A DNA stretch of 64,000 nt from CAVOJY01 sp963696405 (GTDB lineage: Bacteria; Chloroflexota; Limnocylindria; Limnocylindrales; CSP1-4). Each line of letters opens with the position of its first letter. The stretch's first letter is position 1. Below the pieces are notes generated by a model, which was given only the letters and a program-made list of their open reading frames with translations, was not told the origin of the DNA and searched no databases. The stretch is from the NCBI GenBank assembly GCA_963696405.1, contig CAVOJY010000005.1, positions 310,001 to 374,000 on the forward strand, given 5' to 3'. Below are positions 37,071 to 45,853 of the stretch, in pieces. A program made the translations under genes and the position numbers.

Positions 37071-39244
37071 CTACAGAACCCTGGGATCGCCCGGTGCTAC
37101 TCGGCCCAGTTGCCCTCCGACTGCCTCGAACACCGACGTCGACGTTGTCCTTGGTGACGACGACGAGGCCCGGTGTCCGTGAAGTCGGGCAGCGGGTTCT
37201 GGAGCAGGTCGGCATGTAGAGGTTGCGGATGATGTCGTTTGCGTAGGTGTAGAGCATGACGACCCCGAAGAAGTTCATCGGCTCGTACTTCTCGAGGGTG
37301 ATCATGTGCATGTTGCCGTTCTTGAGGTTGAGGAGGAAGTCGCGCCCGTAGTCGTTCGAGATGCCGATGACCTTGCCGGGCTTGCCGGCCTCGGTGAGGG
37401 CGGTGATGATGGCGCCGCCGCCTTCGCTCTCCATGCCGTCCAGACCGGTCAGGTCGGGGTTGGCCTGCAGGACGGCCGCCACGCGGGCGGTCACCTGCTC
37501 GGCGCTGTCGGCACCCTGCTCATGGGCGACGACCTTGACGCCAGGGCACTCCTCCGCGAGGGTCGTCTCGTAGACCGCGGCGGGTCTGCTTGTACGAAGT
37601 TGCGGCCTCGAGGATGGTGATGGTCGCGACCTTGCCCTCGGTCAGGCCGCGATCGGCGTGCGTCTTGCACATGTAGCGGGCGTGCAGGACGCCGAACGCG
37701 TACCAGTCGGTTCCCGAGGTAGGTGAGGCGCTTCGACATCGGCAGGTCGCCGTCGGTGACGGCGGTCGGGACGCCCATGTCGACGCACTTGTCAACTCGA
37801 CGGAGCCAGAGCGTATCCCAGCCACCGACGACGATCACGCCCGGCCGGCTTCTTGGTGCACTCGGTCTCCACGGCCGCGATGAACGCCTGCAGGTCGATC
37901 GCGGCCGGTCCGGCGACGCGCGTCTTGCACGTTGAGCGCCATGGGCGACGGCATCGAGGCCCGGATAGACGCGGGCGACGAACATCGGCAGCGACGAGGC
38001 TGGCTGATCCAGACGTACTCCTGGTCCGCCCGGCTCGGGTCGGCCAACGGGTCGTTCGCGCCCGTCGGCTGCGCCTTGTCCGATTCGGGATCGGTGGCGG
38101 CAATGATCACTTCGAAGTTGTCCTTGGTGACCACGATGAGGCCCGGAGTCTCCCGGATCGGGGAGCGGGTTCAGGTGCCACGGGTCGCCACCGACGATCC
38201 GCAGCATGTCGTTCTGGAAGGTGTAGAGGTAGACCACGGCGAAGAAGTCCATGGTCTCGTACTTTTCCATGTTGATCATGAGCGCCTTGCCGTCCTTGAT
38301 GGCGTTCATGAACTCGCGTCCGGCCTCGTTCGAGGTGACGATGAGCTGTCCCGCTTTGCCGGCCTCGTCGACCGCCCGGACGATGCCGGGGCCGGCCTCG
38401 GAGTCCATGCCCACCATGCCGGTCAGGTCGGGGTGCGCCTGCAGGATGGCCGCGGTGTTCGCCGCCACCTGCTCGACGTTCGTGCCGGACTCCTCGTCCG
38501 CCACGACCTGGACCTCGGGGCACTCCTCGGCCAGCTGGTCACGGAGGCCCTGGCGGGCCGAGATGAAGTTGCCGGCCGCGAGGAAGGAGATCGTGCCGAT
38601 CTTGCCCGAGGTGAGGCCCTTCTCCTTGTGGTACTTGCACTGGTACGTGGCCGTGGAGCCGTCCGAACTTGTACCAGTCCGTGCCCACGTAGGACAGGCG
38701 CTTCGACTTCGGCAGGTCGCCGTCGGTCACGACCGTCGGGACCTTCTTGTCGATGCACTTGTCGACTTCGCGCGCCGAGGGCGTCGTCCCAGCCACCGAC
38801 CACGATCACGCCGGCCGGTCCCGCCGTGCACTCGGCGTCAACGGTAGCGATGAACGCGGCCAGGTCGACCGAGGACGGCCCGGCGACGCGGACCTTGACG
38901 TTGAGCGCCTTCTTGGCCGACTCGAGGCCCGGGTAGACGCGCTCGACGAAGAGCGGCAGGTTCGAGGCGTTGCTGATCCAGACGTACTCCTGGTCCGCAC
39001 GACTGGGGTCGGCATACGGCTTGTCCAGCCCGGTCGCACCGGTCGGGAACTTGGCGGGCGCCGCGGTAGCCGGCGCCGCGGTTGCCGGCGCCGCGGTGGC
39101 GGGCGCCGCGGTGGCGGGCGCCGCGGTGGCGGGCGCCGCGGTTGCGGGCGCCTCGGTTCCCGGCGCCGGGGTGGCGGTGCTCGTGCACGCCGCGGCGACG
39201 AACAGCGCGGCGAGCACGATGGCGAGCGTTCGTCTTACTATCAC
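37071..39244 (-). CDS. sugar-binding lipoprotein with two diverged tandem binding domains (frameshifted)
   Basis: Starts at GTG 39244 behind GAGGAGGAG. The signal peptide has a lipobox-like VAAAC, then a run of ATAAP repeats. Binding domain 1 begins PSRADQEYVWISNASNLPLFV and ends GLIVVTKDNFEVI near 38110. A second, related domain follows with no stop, promoter or signal peptide: PSRADQEYVWIS..., MFVARVYPGLDAV, AIDLQAFIAAVET, GVIVVGGWD, ending VVVTKDNVDV and a stop at 37071. The domains are clearly homologous but diverged, so this is not an assembly duplicate. At least five single-base frame changes occur, for example near 38780, 38660, 38150 and 37580. It works with the ATPase and permease just upstream. 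Confidence 0.8.
39050..39170 (-). repeat. ATAAP-coding linker repeats
   Basis: A 15-bp unit (plus strand 'gcggtggcgggcgcc' with variants) is repeated about seven times and encodes Ala-Thr-Ala-Ala-Pro in the flexible linker after the lipobox. Similar Ala/Pro linkers occur in the other lipoproteins of this window. Such repeats can expand or contract by slippage. Confidence 0.85.
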
Positions 39245-39428
39245 GGTCTCCTCCTCTATGGATGTAGGGGTACTGGCGGTGGGGTGGCAACTGTCCATCG
39301 AGCCTGACCGACACCTCCTTGCTCTGTGCCATCCGTCGGCTCCGGTGACCGGATGACCGCTCTGATTGTGGACCGTTTGCCCGTTTCCGCCACCCGGCGG
39401 AACCCGTCGCGGCCGGCCGCCTCCTGGT

Positions 39429-40463
39429 TCAGACCCGCCGCCGTGCCTGCGCGTACTGGTCGAGGCCGACAGCGATGAGCAGAACGAGGCCCACGACGAT
39501 CTGTTGATAGAAGGGGTTGAGGCCAAGGATGATCATCGCGTTCTGGATGAGCGCCATGAAGAGGACGCCGAGGAAGGCGCCGGAGATGCGGCCCACACCG
39601 CCGGCCAGGCTGGCACCACCGAGGACGACCGCCGTGATCGTCTTCAGCTCGACGCCCGAACCTGCGAGGACCACCGCCGTGTTCAGGCGCGATGCGAGGA
39701 GCGCTCCGGCCAAGCCGGCCAGGAAGCCCATGAGGATGAATGCGAACCACACCATGCGGTCCACGTTGATTCCGGAGAGCTTGGCTGCCCGGGGATTGCC
39801 ACCGATGTAGTAGTACTGCCGGAAGAAGCGGGTTCGGCCGACGAGGAAGGCGAACAGGACCACGATCACGGCCATGAACCAGAACGGCGAGTAGGGCTCG
39901 AAGACGTCGGGGATTCCGATCTGGGTCTGGCCGAAGATGGTGTACCCATGCCCGATGTTGATGACGCCTGCGCCGGAGACCAGCTGCAGGCAGCCGCGGA
40001 AGATCGAGACCGTCGCCAGGGTCGCGATGAGGGCGTTGATGCGGACCTTCGTCACGAGGAACCCGTTCAGGATCCCGAGCAGCGTGCCCCAGCCGCAGCC
40101 GAAGAGGAACGCGACGAGCGGCGGCATGCCCCAGTCCTTCGCGGCCATGCCGGCGATGATCCCCGAGAAGGCGAGGATGCCGCCGATCGAGAGGTCGAAC
40201 ATCCCGGCGATCAGGAGGATCATCATGCCGACCGCCAGGATCCCGGTCTGGGCCGTGTCGAGAAGGACCACCTGGAGGTTGGGTAGCGTCGGGAACGTGG
40301 TGGGCTTGGCGATCGCCACCAGGATCACCACGACCGCAATGAGGACGATGAGCAGCAGCGGGCGATCAAGGGCGATGCGCAGGAGCAGCCCCTGCCCCCT
40401 CGAGGTGCGCGATTCCGGACGCGCCTCCTCGGCAACCGTCTTGGAAGGCTCGAGTCCGCTCAC
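39429..40463 (-). CDS. ribose-class ABC transporter permease
   Basis: 344-residue RbsC-type permease with about ten membrane segments. The family motif reads AGMFDLSIGG in place of the usual GGIDLSVG. GGNPRAAKLSGINVDRM and VLGGASLAGGVGRISGA are conserved. It overlaps the ATPase gene by 4 bases and is followed after 184 bases by the two-domain binding protein. The intervening gap contains a short perfect hairpin (39385-39402). Frame intact. Confidence 0.92.
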   Translation of the reverse strand: MSGLEPSKTVAEEARPESRTSRGQGLLLRIALDRPLLLIVLIAVVVILVAIAKPTTFPTLPNLQVVLLDTAQTGILAVGMMILLIAGMFDLSIGGILAFSGIIAGMAAKDWGMPPLVAFLFGCGWGTLLGILNGFLVTKVRINALIATLATVSIFRGCLQLVSGAGVINIGHGYTIFGQTQIGIPDVFEPYSPFWFMAVIVVLFAFLVGRTRFFRQYYYIGGNPRAAKLSGINVDRMVWFAFILMGFLAGLAGALLASRLNTAVVLAGSGVELKTITAVVLGGASLAGGVGRISGAFLGVLFMALIQNAMIILGLNPFYQQIVVGLVLLIAVGLDQYAQARRRV

Positions 40464-42019
40464 GCTGCACCTCGCTCTTCGACGCGCTCGCCCTTCGGGG
40501 CGGCCAGGGTCAGGATCTTGAGTTCATCGGCATCCCGGGCGTCCATCTCGCCGACCACCCGGCCCTCCGACATGACCACGATCTTGTGGGAGATCGCGAG
40601 CACCTCGGGCAGGTCGGATGAGACGACCAGGAGGGCTATCCCGCTCTCTGCCAGCTCGCGCAGCAGACGGTAGATGTCGGCCTTTGCGCCGACATCGACG
40701 CCCCGGGTGGGCTCGTCGACGATGAGGATCTTGGGCTTGCGGTCCAGCCATTTCGCCAGCAGGACCTTCTGCTGGTTGCCGCCCGAGAGGTTGCGCACCT
40801 CCCGCTTGACGGTCGGTGTCGCGATGCGGAGCTGCGTCACGTATTCCTGGGCCGTCCGGTCCGCGGATCGGTCATCCAGGACGCCGCCCCGCGTGTAGTT
40901 CGGCAGATTGGCGGCCACGACGTTCCGGGATACGGTGAAGTCGAGGAACAGGCCGTTGTCCTTGCGGTCCTCGACCAGCATCCCGATGCCGGCCGCCATG
41001 GCCGCCTGCGGGCTCGTGACCTTCAACTCGCTGCCATCCACGATGATCTTGCCGCCCTGGATCGGGCGGGCGCCAAAGATCGCCTGGCAGACCTCCGTAC
41101 GCCCCGCGCCGACAAGACCGGCCAGCGTCACGATCTCGCCGTAGCGGACCGTGAAAGACGCCTGTTCGACCGGCTCGGCGACGAGGTCCTGGACCTCGAG
41201 GGCGACCTTCGCGTCGGCGGGCGCCCGGCGGGGGTCGGGATCGAGCGAGAGCTCCCGGCCGACCATGAGCGCCATGAGATCGTTCGGGGTGACCGTCTTC
41301 GTGTCACGGACGCCGGTCACTCTGCCGTCCTTGAGCACGGTGACACGGCTGGCAATCTCGAAGACCTCGGCCAGGCGGTGGGACACGTAGACGATGGAGA
41401 CGCCGCGTTCGGCCAGGCGGTGGAGGATCCGGAAGAGGTGCCGGCCCTCCTGGATCGTCAGGGAGGACGTCGGCTCGTCGAGGATGAGGAGTTTCAGCTC
41501 GTGCGACAGGCCCTTGGCGATCTCCACCATCTGCTGCTGTCCGGGGGAGAGGTCACCGGTGAGAGCGCCCGGCTTGATGTCAACCTCGAGGTCCTTGAGG
41601 ATCTCCCGGGTGCGATCGAACATCTCGCGGCGCTTGATGATCCCGGCTGCGTTGGTGGGCTGGCGGCCGGCGAAGACGTTCTCGGCAACGTTCAGCGCGG
41701 GCGAGAGGCTCCTCTCCTGGTACACCATGGAGACCCCGGCGAGCGCCGTGGCGTGCTCGTTGAGCCCGACGAGCGACTTCCCATCCAGCTCGATCTCGCC
41801 CTCGTCGGGCTTGTAGACGCCGGCCACGAGGTGCATCAGCGTGGACTTGCCGGCGCCGTTCTCGCCGACCATGGCATGGATCTCGCCGGGCAGCACCTCG
41901 AACGAGACCTGGTCGACGGCCTTCACGCCGGGGAACGTCCTCGTGGCGTTCCGGATGACAAGTCGCGGGACGGTGCCGCCGGCCGCAACGGGTGCGGCAG
42001 TGACGGTTTCCGCGGTCAC
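40460..42019 (-). CDS. sugar ABC transporter ATP-binding protein, two-domain
   Basis: 519-residue RbsA/MglA-type ATPase. Domain 1: Walker A GENGAGKST, degenerate signature DLSPGQQQMV, Walker B LLILDEP. Domain 2: degenerate Walker A GLVGAGRTEV, signature NLSGGNQQKV, and ILIVDEPTRGVDVGAK. It ends KGERVEERGAA. It is the first gene of a leftward transporter operon whose likely promoter lies at 42347-42375. Frame intact. Confidence 0.93.
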   Translation of the reverse strand: MTAETVTAAPVAAGGTVPRLVIRNATRTFPGVKAVDQVSFEVLPGEIHAMVGENGAGKSTLMHLVAGVYKPDEGEIELDGKSLVGLNEHATALAGVSMVYQERSLSPALNVAENVFAGRQPTNAAGIIKRREMFDRTREILKDLEVDIKPGALTGDLSPGQQQMVEIAKGLSHELKLLILDEPTSSLTIQEGRHLFRILHRLAERGVSIVYVSHRLAEVFEIASRVTVLKDGRVTGVRDTKTVTPNDLMALMVGRELSLDPDPRRAPADAKVALEVQDLVAEPVEQASFTVRYGEIVTLAGLVGAGRTEVCQAIFGARPIQGGKIIVDGSELKVTSPQAAMAAGIGMLVEDRKDNGLFLDFTVSRNVVAANLPNYTRGGVLDDRSADRTAQEYVTQLRIATPTVKREVRNLSGGNQQKVLLAKWLDRKPKILIVDEPTRGVDVGAKADIYRLLRELAESGIALLVVSSDLPEVLAISHKIVVMSEGRVVGEMDARDADELKILTLAAPKGERVEERGAA

Positions 42020-42451
42020 GATGCATCACCTCCCGCGCCTGGTAACTGGCTCGGAGTTGGAGGGGCGGGGAACCTGGTCCCGCCCGGCGACAGTCTCACC
42101 ATCTCACCCTTCACTGGATCAGCGGCCATGGGAACCCGCGGGCTGGCGCGGGAGACAGAAACCTCAGCCTGATGTCCTCCTCGCGGTCGTGGCAATGCCG
42201 GATCTCGGTTTTCCGGCTGCCGTGTCGGAAGATTGTGCCAGAGTCGCCCGGTCCGTGAGAGGTGCCGACCGGCAGCGCGCGGTCCCTCTCTCCTCCGGCG
42301 CCCGCGACACCCGAAAGCGGTGCTTTGGGCGACCGGTCATCCGCTATGACTACCATCCCGACGCGGCACAGTCAAGCGCGCTTTGGCCTGTCCGCCGGTC
42401 GAGGTCCACCCGGGTGCCGCCCACGGACCCGAACGAGGCCCTTCCCCCAAA
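42020..42451. promoter_or_regulatory. 432-bp gap upstream of the ATPase-permease-binding protein operon
   Basis: No gene is seen. It contains a leftward promoter candidate (listed separately) and a GC-rich imperfect hairpin (gggcgggg with tcccgccc near 42063-42084). No known riboswitch pattern is recognised. Confidence 0.45.
42347..42375 (-). promoter_or_regulatory. sigma-70-type promoter candidate
   Basis: TTGACT (42375-42370), a 17-base spacer and TAGTCA (42352-42347) read leftward toward the ATPase at 42019. The bases after the -35 box, GTGCC, echo the ATGTGCCACAT operator at 6381-6391 only partly, so control by the same regulator is not claimed. Confidence 0.45.
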
Positions 42452-43138
42452 TCAGTCGTTCCAGGTATCCACCTCGAATGACGTGAAGCCGTGGTCGACG
42501 TAGGTGTCCCCGCAACCGAAGTTGAACCCGACGCCGGGGCTGCCCTCTGCGTAGACGTCGTCCGTGGCGGACAGCACTTCCACGCCGTTGATGTACGACT
42601 TGATCTCCGTGCCGATGATGGTCGCCTCGACCACGTCGCCATCCTTGACCCCGTACTCCGGGCCCACCCCCTGGCCAGCGACGTGAAGTTCCCGATGCTT
42701 CCCGTTCCAGCGCACGATCTCGGCATACGCCTGCTCGTTCTTCAGGCAGCGCCAGAAGACCTCGTACCCGGTGCAGCGGTGCGGTGCAATCGCGCTGCGA
42801 AGGCGGAGTTCGACCTCCTGGTAGTACTTCTCCGTCTGGTTCCGGCTGAAGACCGTGGCCTTCGCGTGCTGGTTCCTGCCCCAGGGGCCCACGAGCACGG
42901 CCGTCGGATCATCGTAGTCCCCGACCGGGGCGTCGACAGCGTCGCCCTGCTCGGCACGACGCTCGGCGACCGCCATGCGGACCTTCCCACCGTGGCAGGC
43001 GCCGTTCTCGGTGACAACGTCGGCGTAGTCAATTGCGTCTCTTCGGCCGTTGAGCCAGATCCCGCCTTCCGAGATTGGGTCCTCGTCGAGCAGGAACCGT
43101 GTGCCGTACGACCTGGCCGGGGTGCCCTTGGCTGCCAT
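42452..43138 (-). CDS. concanavalin-like (LamG/DUF1080-type) domain protein
   Basis: 228 residues. The second half is a beta-sandwich pattern: KYYQEVELRLRS, YEVFWRCL, VVEATIIGTEIKSYINGVEVLSA and SPGVGFNFGCG, like the LamG or 3-keto-disaccharide-hydrolase (DUF1080) folds that bind carbohydrate. No signal peptide is evident. ATG 43138 follows AAGGAGG by about 11 bases. It is the only non-transporter gene between two sugar ABC systems. A catalytic role cannot be shown. Frame intact. Confidence 0.6.
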   Translation of the reverse strand: MAAKGTPARSYGTRFLLDEDPISEGGIWLNGRRDAIDYADVVTENGACHGGKVRMAVAERRAEQGDAVDAPVGDYDDPTAVLVGPWGRNQHAKATVFSRNQTEKYYQEVELRLRSAIAPHRCTGYEVFWRCLKNEQAYAEIVRWNGKHRELHVAGQGVGPEYGVKDGDVVEATIIGTEIKSYINGVEVLSATDDVYAEGSPGVGFNFGCGDTYVDHGFTSFEVDTWND

Positions 43139-43223
43139 TGGTCCACTGACCTCCTTACTTCCCAAATCACGCCACTGAGGTTTGAGGACGGGCTGCCGGT
43201 CGCTCCCGTCCGATCTGGATTGC

Positions 43224-44759
43224 CTACTCCTGAACCGCGCGCGACAGCGCTTCCTCCGACAGGTCATCGCCCGCAGAGCGATCGAGGACGCGCAGGATCG
43301 CCCCGTCCCTGATGACCAGCACGCGATCGGCCACGCCGCTGAGCTCCTCGAACTCCGATGAGACCAGCAGGATGCCGTTGCCCTTCGCGGCCAGCTCCCG
43401 CACCTCCATCAGGATCTCGCGCTTGGATCCGACATCGACTCCGACTGTCGGATCGTCGAGGAGAAGCACCGCCGGCTTGACCGACAGGTTCTTCGCGACG
43501 ACTACCTTCTGCTGGTTGCCGCCGGAGAGGCCCTTCACCTCCTGGTCGAGCCCGGTCGTCCGGATGTTGAGCTGCTCGACGAAACCCTCCGCCATGCGCC
43601 TGGCCGCTCTGTCATTGATGAAGCCGGCCCGAGCGTAGCGTCGCCAGGCCGCCATCAGGATGTTGTTGCCCACGGAGTGCTCGCGCACCAGGCCGGCTCT
43701 CCCGCGGTCCTCCGGAACGAGTGCGATGCCGGCGCTGAGGGCATCGCCCGAAGAACCGATGTGGACCTTGCGCCCGTCGATCTCCATCGTCCCGGAATCA
43801 AGCCGGTCGATGCCGAAGATGGCCCGCATGAGTTCGCTTCTGCCGCTGCCCAGGAGGCCCGCCACGCCGACGATCTCGCCCCGGTGGAGGTCGAACGAGA
43901 TGTCCCGAAGACGGGGGTTCCGCAGGCCGCTCACCCGCAGGAGGGGTCGCCCGGTCCGGTCGACGTCGTGCGGCTGGTACGCCAGGGCACTCTCGAGCGA
44001 CCGGCCCATCATGTTCTCGATGATTGCGGACAGGGTCACGTCGGCGGTCTCGGCGACGAGCGTGACGTTGCCGTCCCGGAGCACCGTCACCCGGTCGCAG
44101 ATGGCGACCACCTCGTCCAGGTGGTGCGAGATGTAGATGACCGAGATGCCCTCGGCGGTGAGCAGGCGGATGGCCTCGGTGAGGGTCTGGATCTCGGCCG
44201 CGGCGAGGGACGCCGTTGGCTCGTCGAGGATGAGGATGCTTGCGTCCTGCGAGATGGCCTTGGCGATCTCCACCAGCTGGCGCGATCCCACCGGGAGGTC
44301 CTCGACCAGGCGATTGGGGTCGATGTCGGCCCCCACGCGCGCCAGCGCGGTCCTCGCCCGACGACGGATCTCGTTGTCGTCGATGAGCCCGGTTCGTCCC
44401 TTCGGCTCGCGGGACAGCAGGATGTTCTGGCCCACGGGCATCGCCGGGATGAGGCTGAACTCCTGGAAGACCATCGCAATTCCACGCTCGCGCAATTCGC
44501 CGGGGCCCAGGTGGGTCAGCGGGACCCCGTTGACCTCGATCTCGCCGGAATCTCCCGAGTACGCGCCGTCGATGATCTTCACCAGCGTCGATTTGCCCGC
44601 ACCGTTCTGCCCCACCAGCCCGTGCACCTCACCCCGTCGCAGGGTGAAGTCGACGCCGTGGAGGACCTCGACGCCGCTGAACGACTTGCGGATCCCCCGA
44701 GCCGTCAGGACGGCGGGCACGGGGTCGAGGGCGGCCGGAGCGGGTGCCTCGGCAACCAT
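43224..44759 (-). CDS. sugar ABC transporter ATP-binding protein, two-domain
   Basis: 511-residue RbsA/MglA-type ATPase. Domain 1: Walker A GQNGAGKST, Walker B ILILDEP, switch YISHHLDEVV. Domain 2: degenerate Walker A GLLGSGRSEL, signature GLSGGNQQKV and VLLLDDPTVGVDVGSK. ATG 44759 lies 5 bases after the permease stop. It belongs to the leftward operon binding protein-permease-ATPase (47119-43224), an order different from the neighbouring system. Frame intact. Confidence 0.93.
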   Translation of the reverse strand: MVAEAPAPAALDPVPAVLTARGIRKSFSGVEVLHGVDFTLRRGEVHGLVGQNGAGKSTLVKIIDGAYSGDSGEIEVNGVPLTHLGPGELRERGIAMVFQEFSLIPAMPVGQNILLSREPKGRTGLIDDNEIRRRARTALARVGADIDPNRLVEDLPVGSRQLVEIAKAISQDASILILDEPTASLAAAEIQTLTEAIRLLTAEGISVIYISHHLDEVVAICDRVTVLRDGNVTLVAETADVTLSAIIENMMGRSLESALAYQPHDVDRTGRPLLRVSGLRNPRLRDISFDLHRGEIVGVAGLLGSGRSELMRAIFGIDRLDSGTMEIDGRKVHIGSSGDALSAGIALVPEDRGRAGLVREHSVGNNILMAAWRRYARAGFINDRAARRMAEGFVEQLNIRTTGLDQEVKGLSGGNQQKVVVAKNLSVKPAVLLLDDPTVGVDVGSKREILMEVRELAAKGNGILLVSSEFEELSGVADRVLVIRDGAILRVLDRSAGDDLSEEALSRAVQE

Positions 44760-44764
44760 GCTCC

Positions 44765-45747
44765 CTAGCCCTCGGCCGATTCGCGGAGGCTCAGGGCAAC
44801 GGCCACGATGATGATCACGCCGCGGGCGATCATCTGCTCCGTCACCGAGAGGCCCATGAGGATGAGGCCGTTGTTCAGCACGCCCATGACGAGCGAGCCG
44901 ACGAGGGCGCCGATGATCGATCCTCGCCCTCCGGCCATGCTGGTCCCGCCGATCACGGCGGCCGCGATCACAGTGAGGAGGTCGGTCTCGCCGAGCGTGT
45001 ACCGGGCGCTGTGGATCCTGCCCACGTACAGAAGGCCGGCCAGGGCGGCGGTAACGAGCAGATGACCAGCGATGCCACCCGGATCCGGGCCGTGTTGATC
45101 CCCGAGTACCGCGCGGCGGTCCGGTTTCCACCGGTCGCCAGCAGCTGGCGGCCGAAGGTCGTCTTGCGATACACGAGGTGGGCGACGAGAAGGGCTGCGA
45201 TGGTCCAGATGAAGAGCGTGGGAACCGGTCCGACATCGCCAGACCCGAAGATGAACGTGTAGTCGTCGTCGCGCACCGGCACGGGCTGGAGACTGGTGAT
45301 CCAACGGGACAGACCGCCGACGATCCCGGCCATGCCCAGGGTGATGAGGAACGACGGCACCCGCAGCCTGGTCGTGAGCAGACCATTGGCGAGCCCCACG
45401 AGGATGCCGACCGCCAGGCCGCCAACCACCGCGACGACGGCGTTCGCATCCCTCAGGAGGACCGCCGCGACCATGGCGGTCAACGCGACAACCTGCCCGA
45501 TGGAGAGGTCGATCTCCCCGGCGGAGAGGGCGTAGGTCATCCCGAACGCCATCACGGAAACGAACGCAGTCTGGCGCAGGATGTTCAGCTGGTTCTCGAT
45601 CGTGAGGAACCCGCTGTCGCGGAGGGTGATCGAGAACAGCAGGAAGACCAGGATGAAGCCGAGGTAGACGATGGCGCCCTGGGGGATCCGCCTGGGGAGG
45701 CGCAGCCGCCCCGCACCCGGGACGGCGCCTGTCCCGCCGCCGCTCAT
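44765..45747 (-). CDS. ribose-class ABC transporter permease (one frameshift)
   Basis: RbsC-type permease of about 327 residues. SAGEIDLSIGQ is the GGIDLSVG equivalent; GGNRTAARYSGINTARIRVASLVI follows. A single frame change near 45060 separates it from LLVTAALAGLLYVGRI, TSMAGGRGSIIGALVGS and the end LRESAEG. It lies between its binding-protein and ATPase genes. The break is probably a sequencing indel, because both halves are well conserved. Confidence 0.88.
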
Positions 45748-45788
45748 GTGTCGCCGCTCATAATGCCGCCGCTCCTACGGGAACCTGG

Positions 45789-45821
45789 GCGCGCGCGGAC
45801 GCGAGGTGCGTCCGCGCGCGC
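45789..45821 (-). terminator. perfect 14-bp hairpin between binding-protein and permease genes
   Basis: gcgcgcgcggacgc (45789-45802) pairs exactly with 45808-45821 around a 5-base loop. It sits between the binding-protein stop (45854) and the permease start (45747), a position typical of hairpins that leave binding-protein mRNA in excess. Confidence 0.65.
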
Positions 45822-45853
45822 TGCGCTCGATCTCGCTGGGTTGACGGTTGTCG

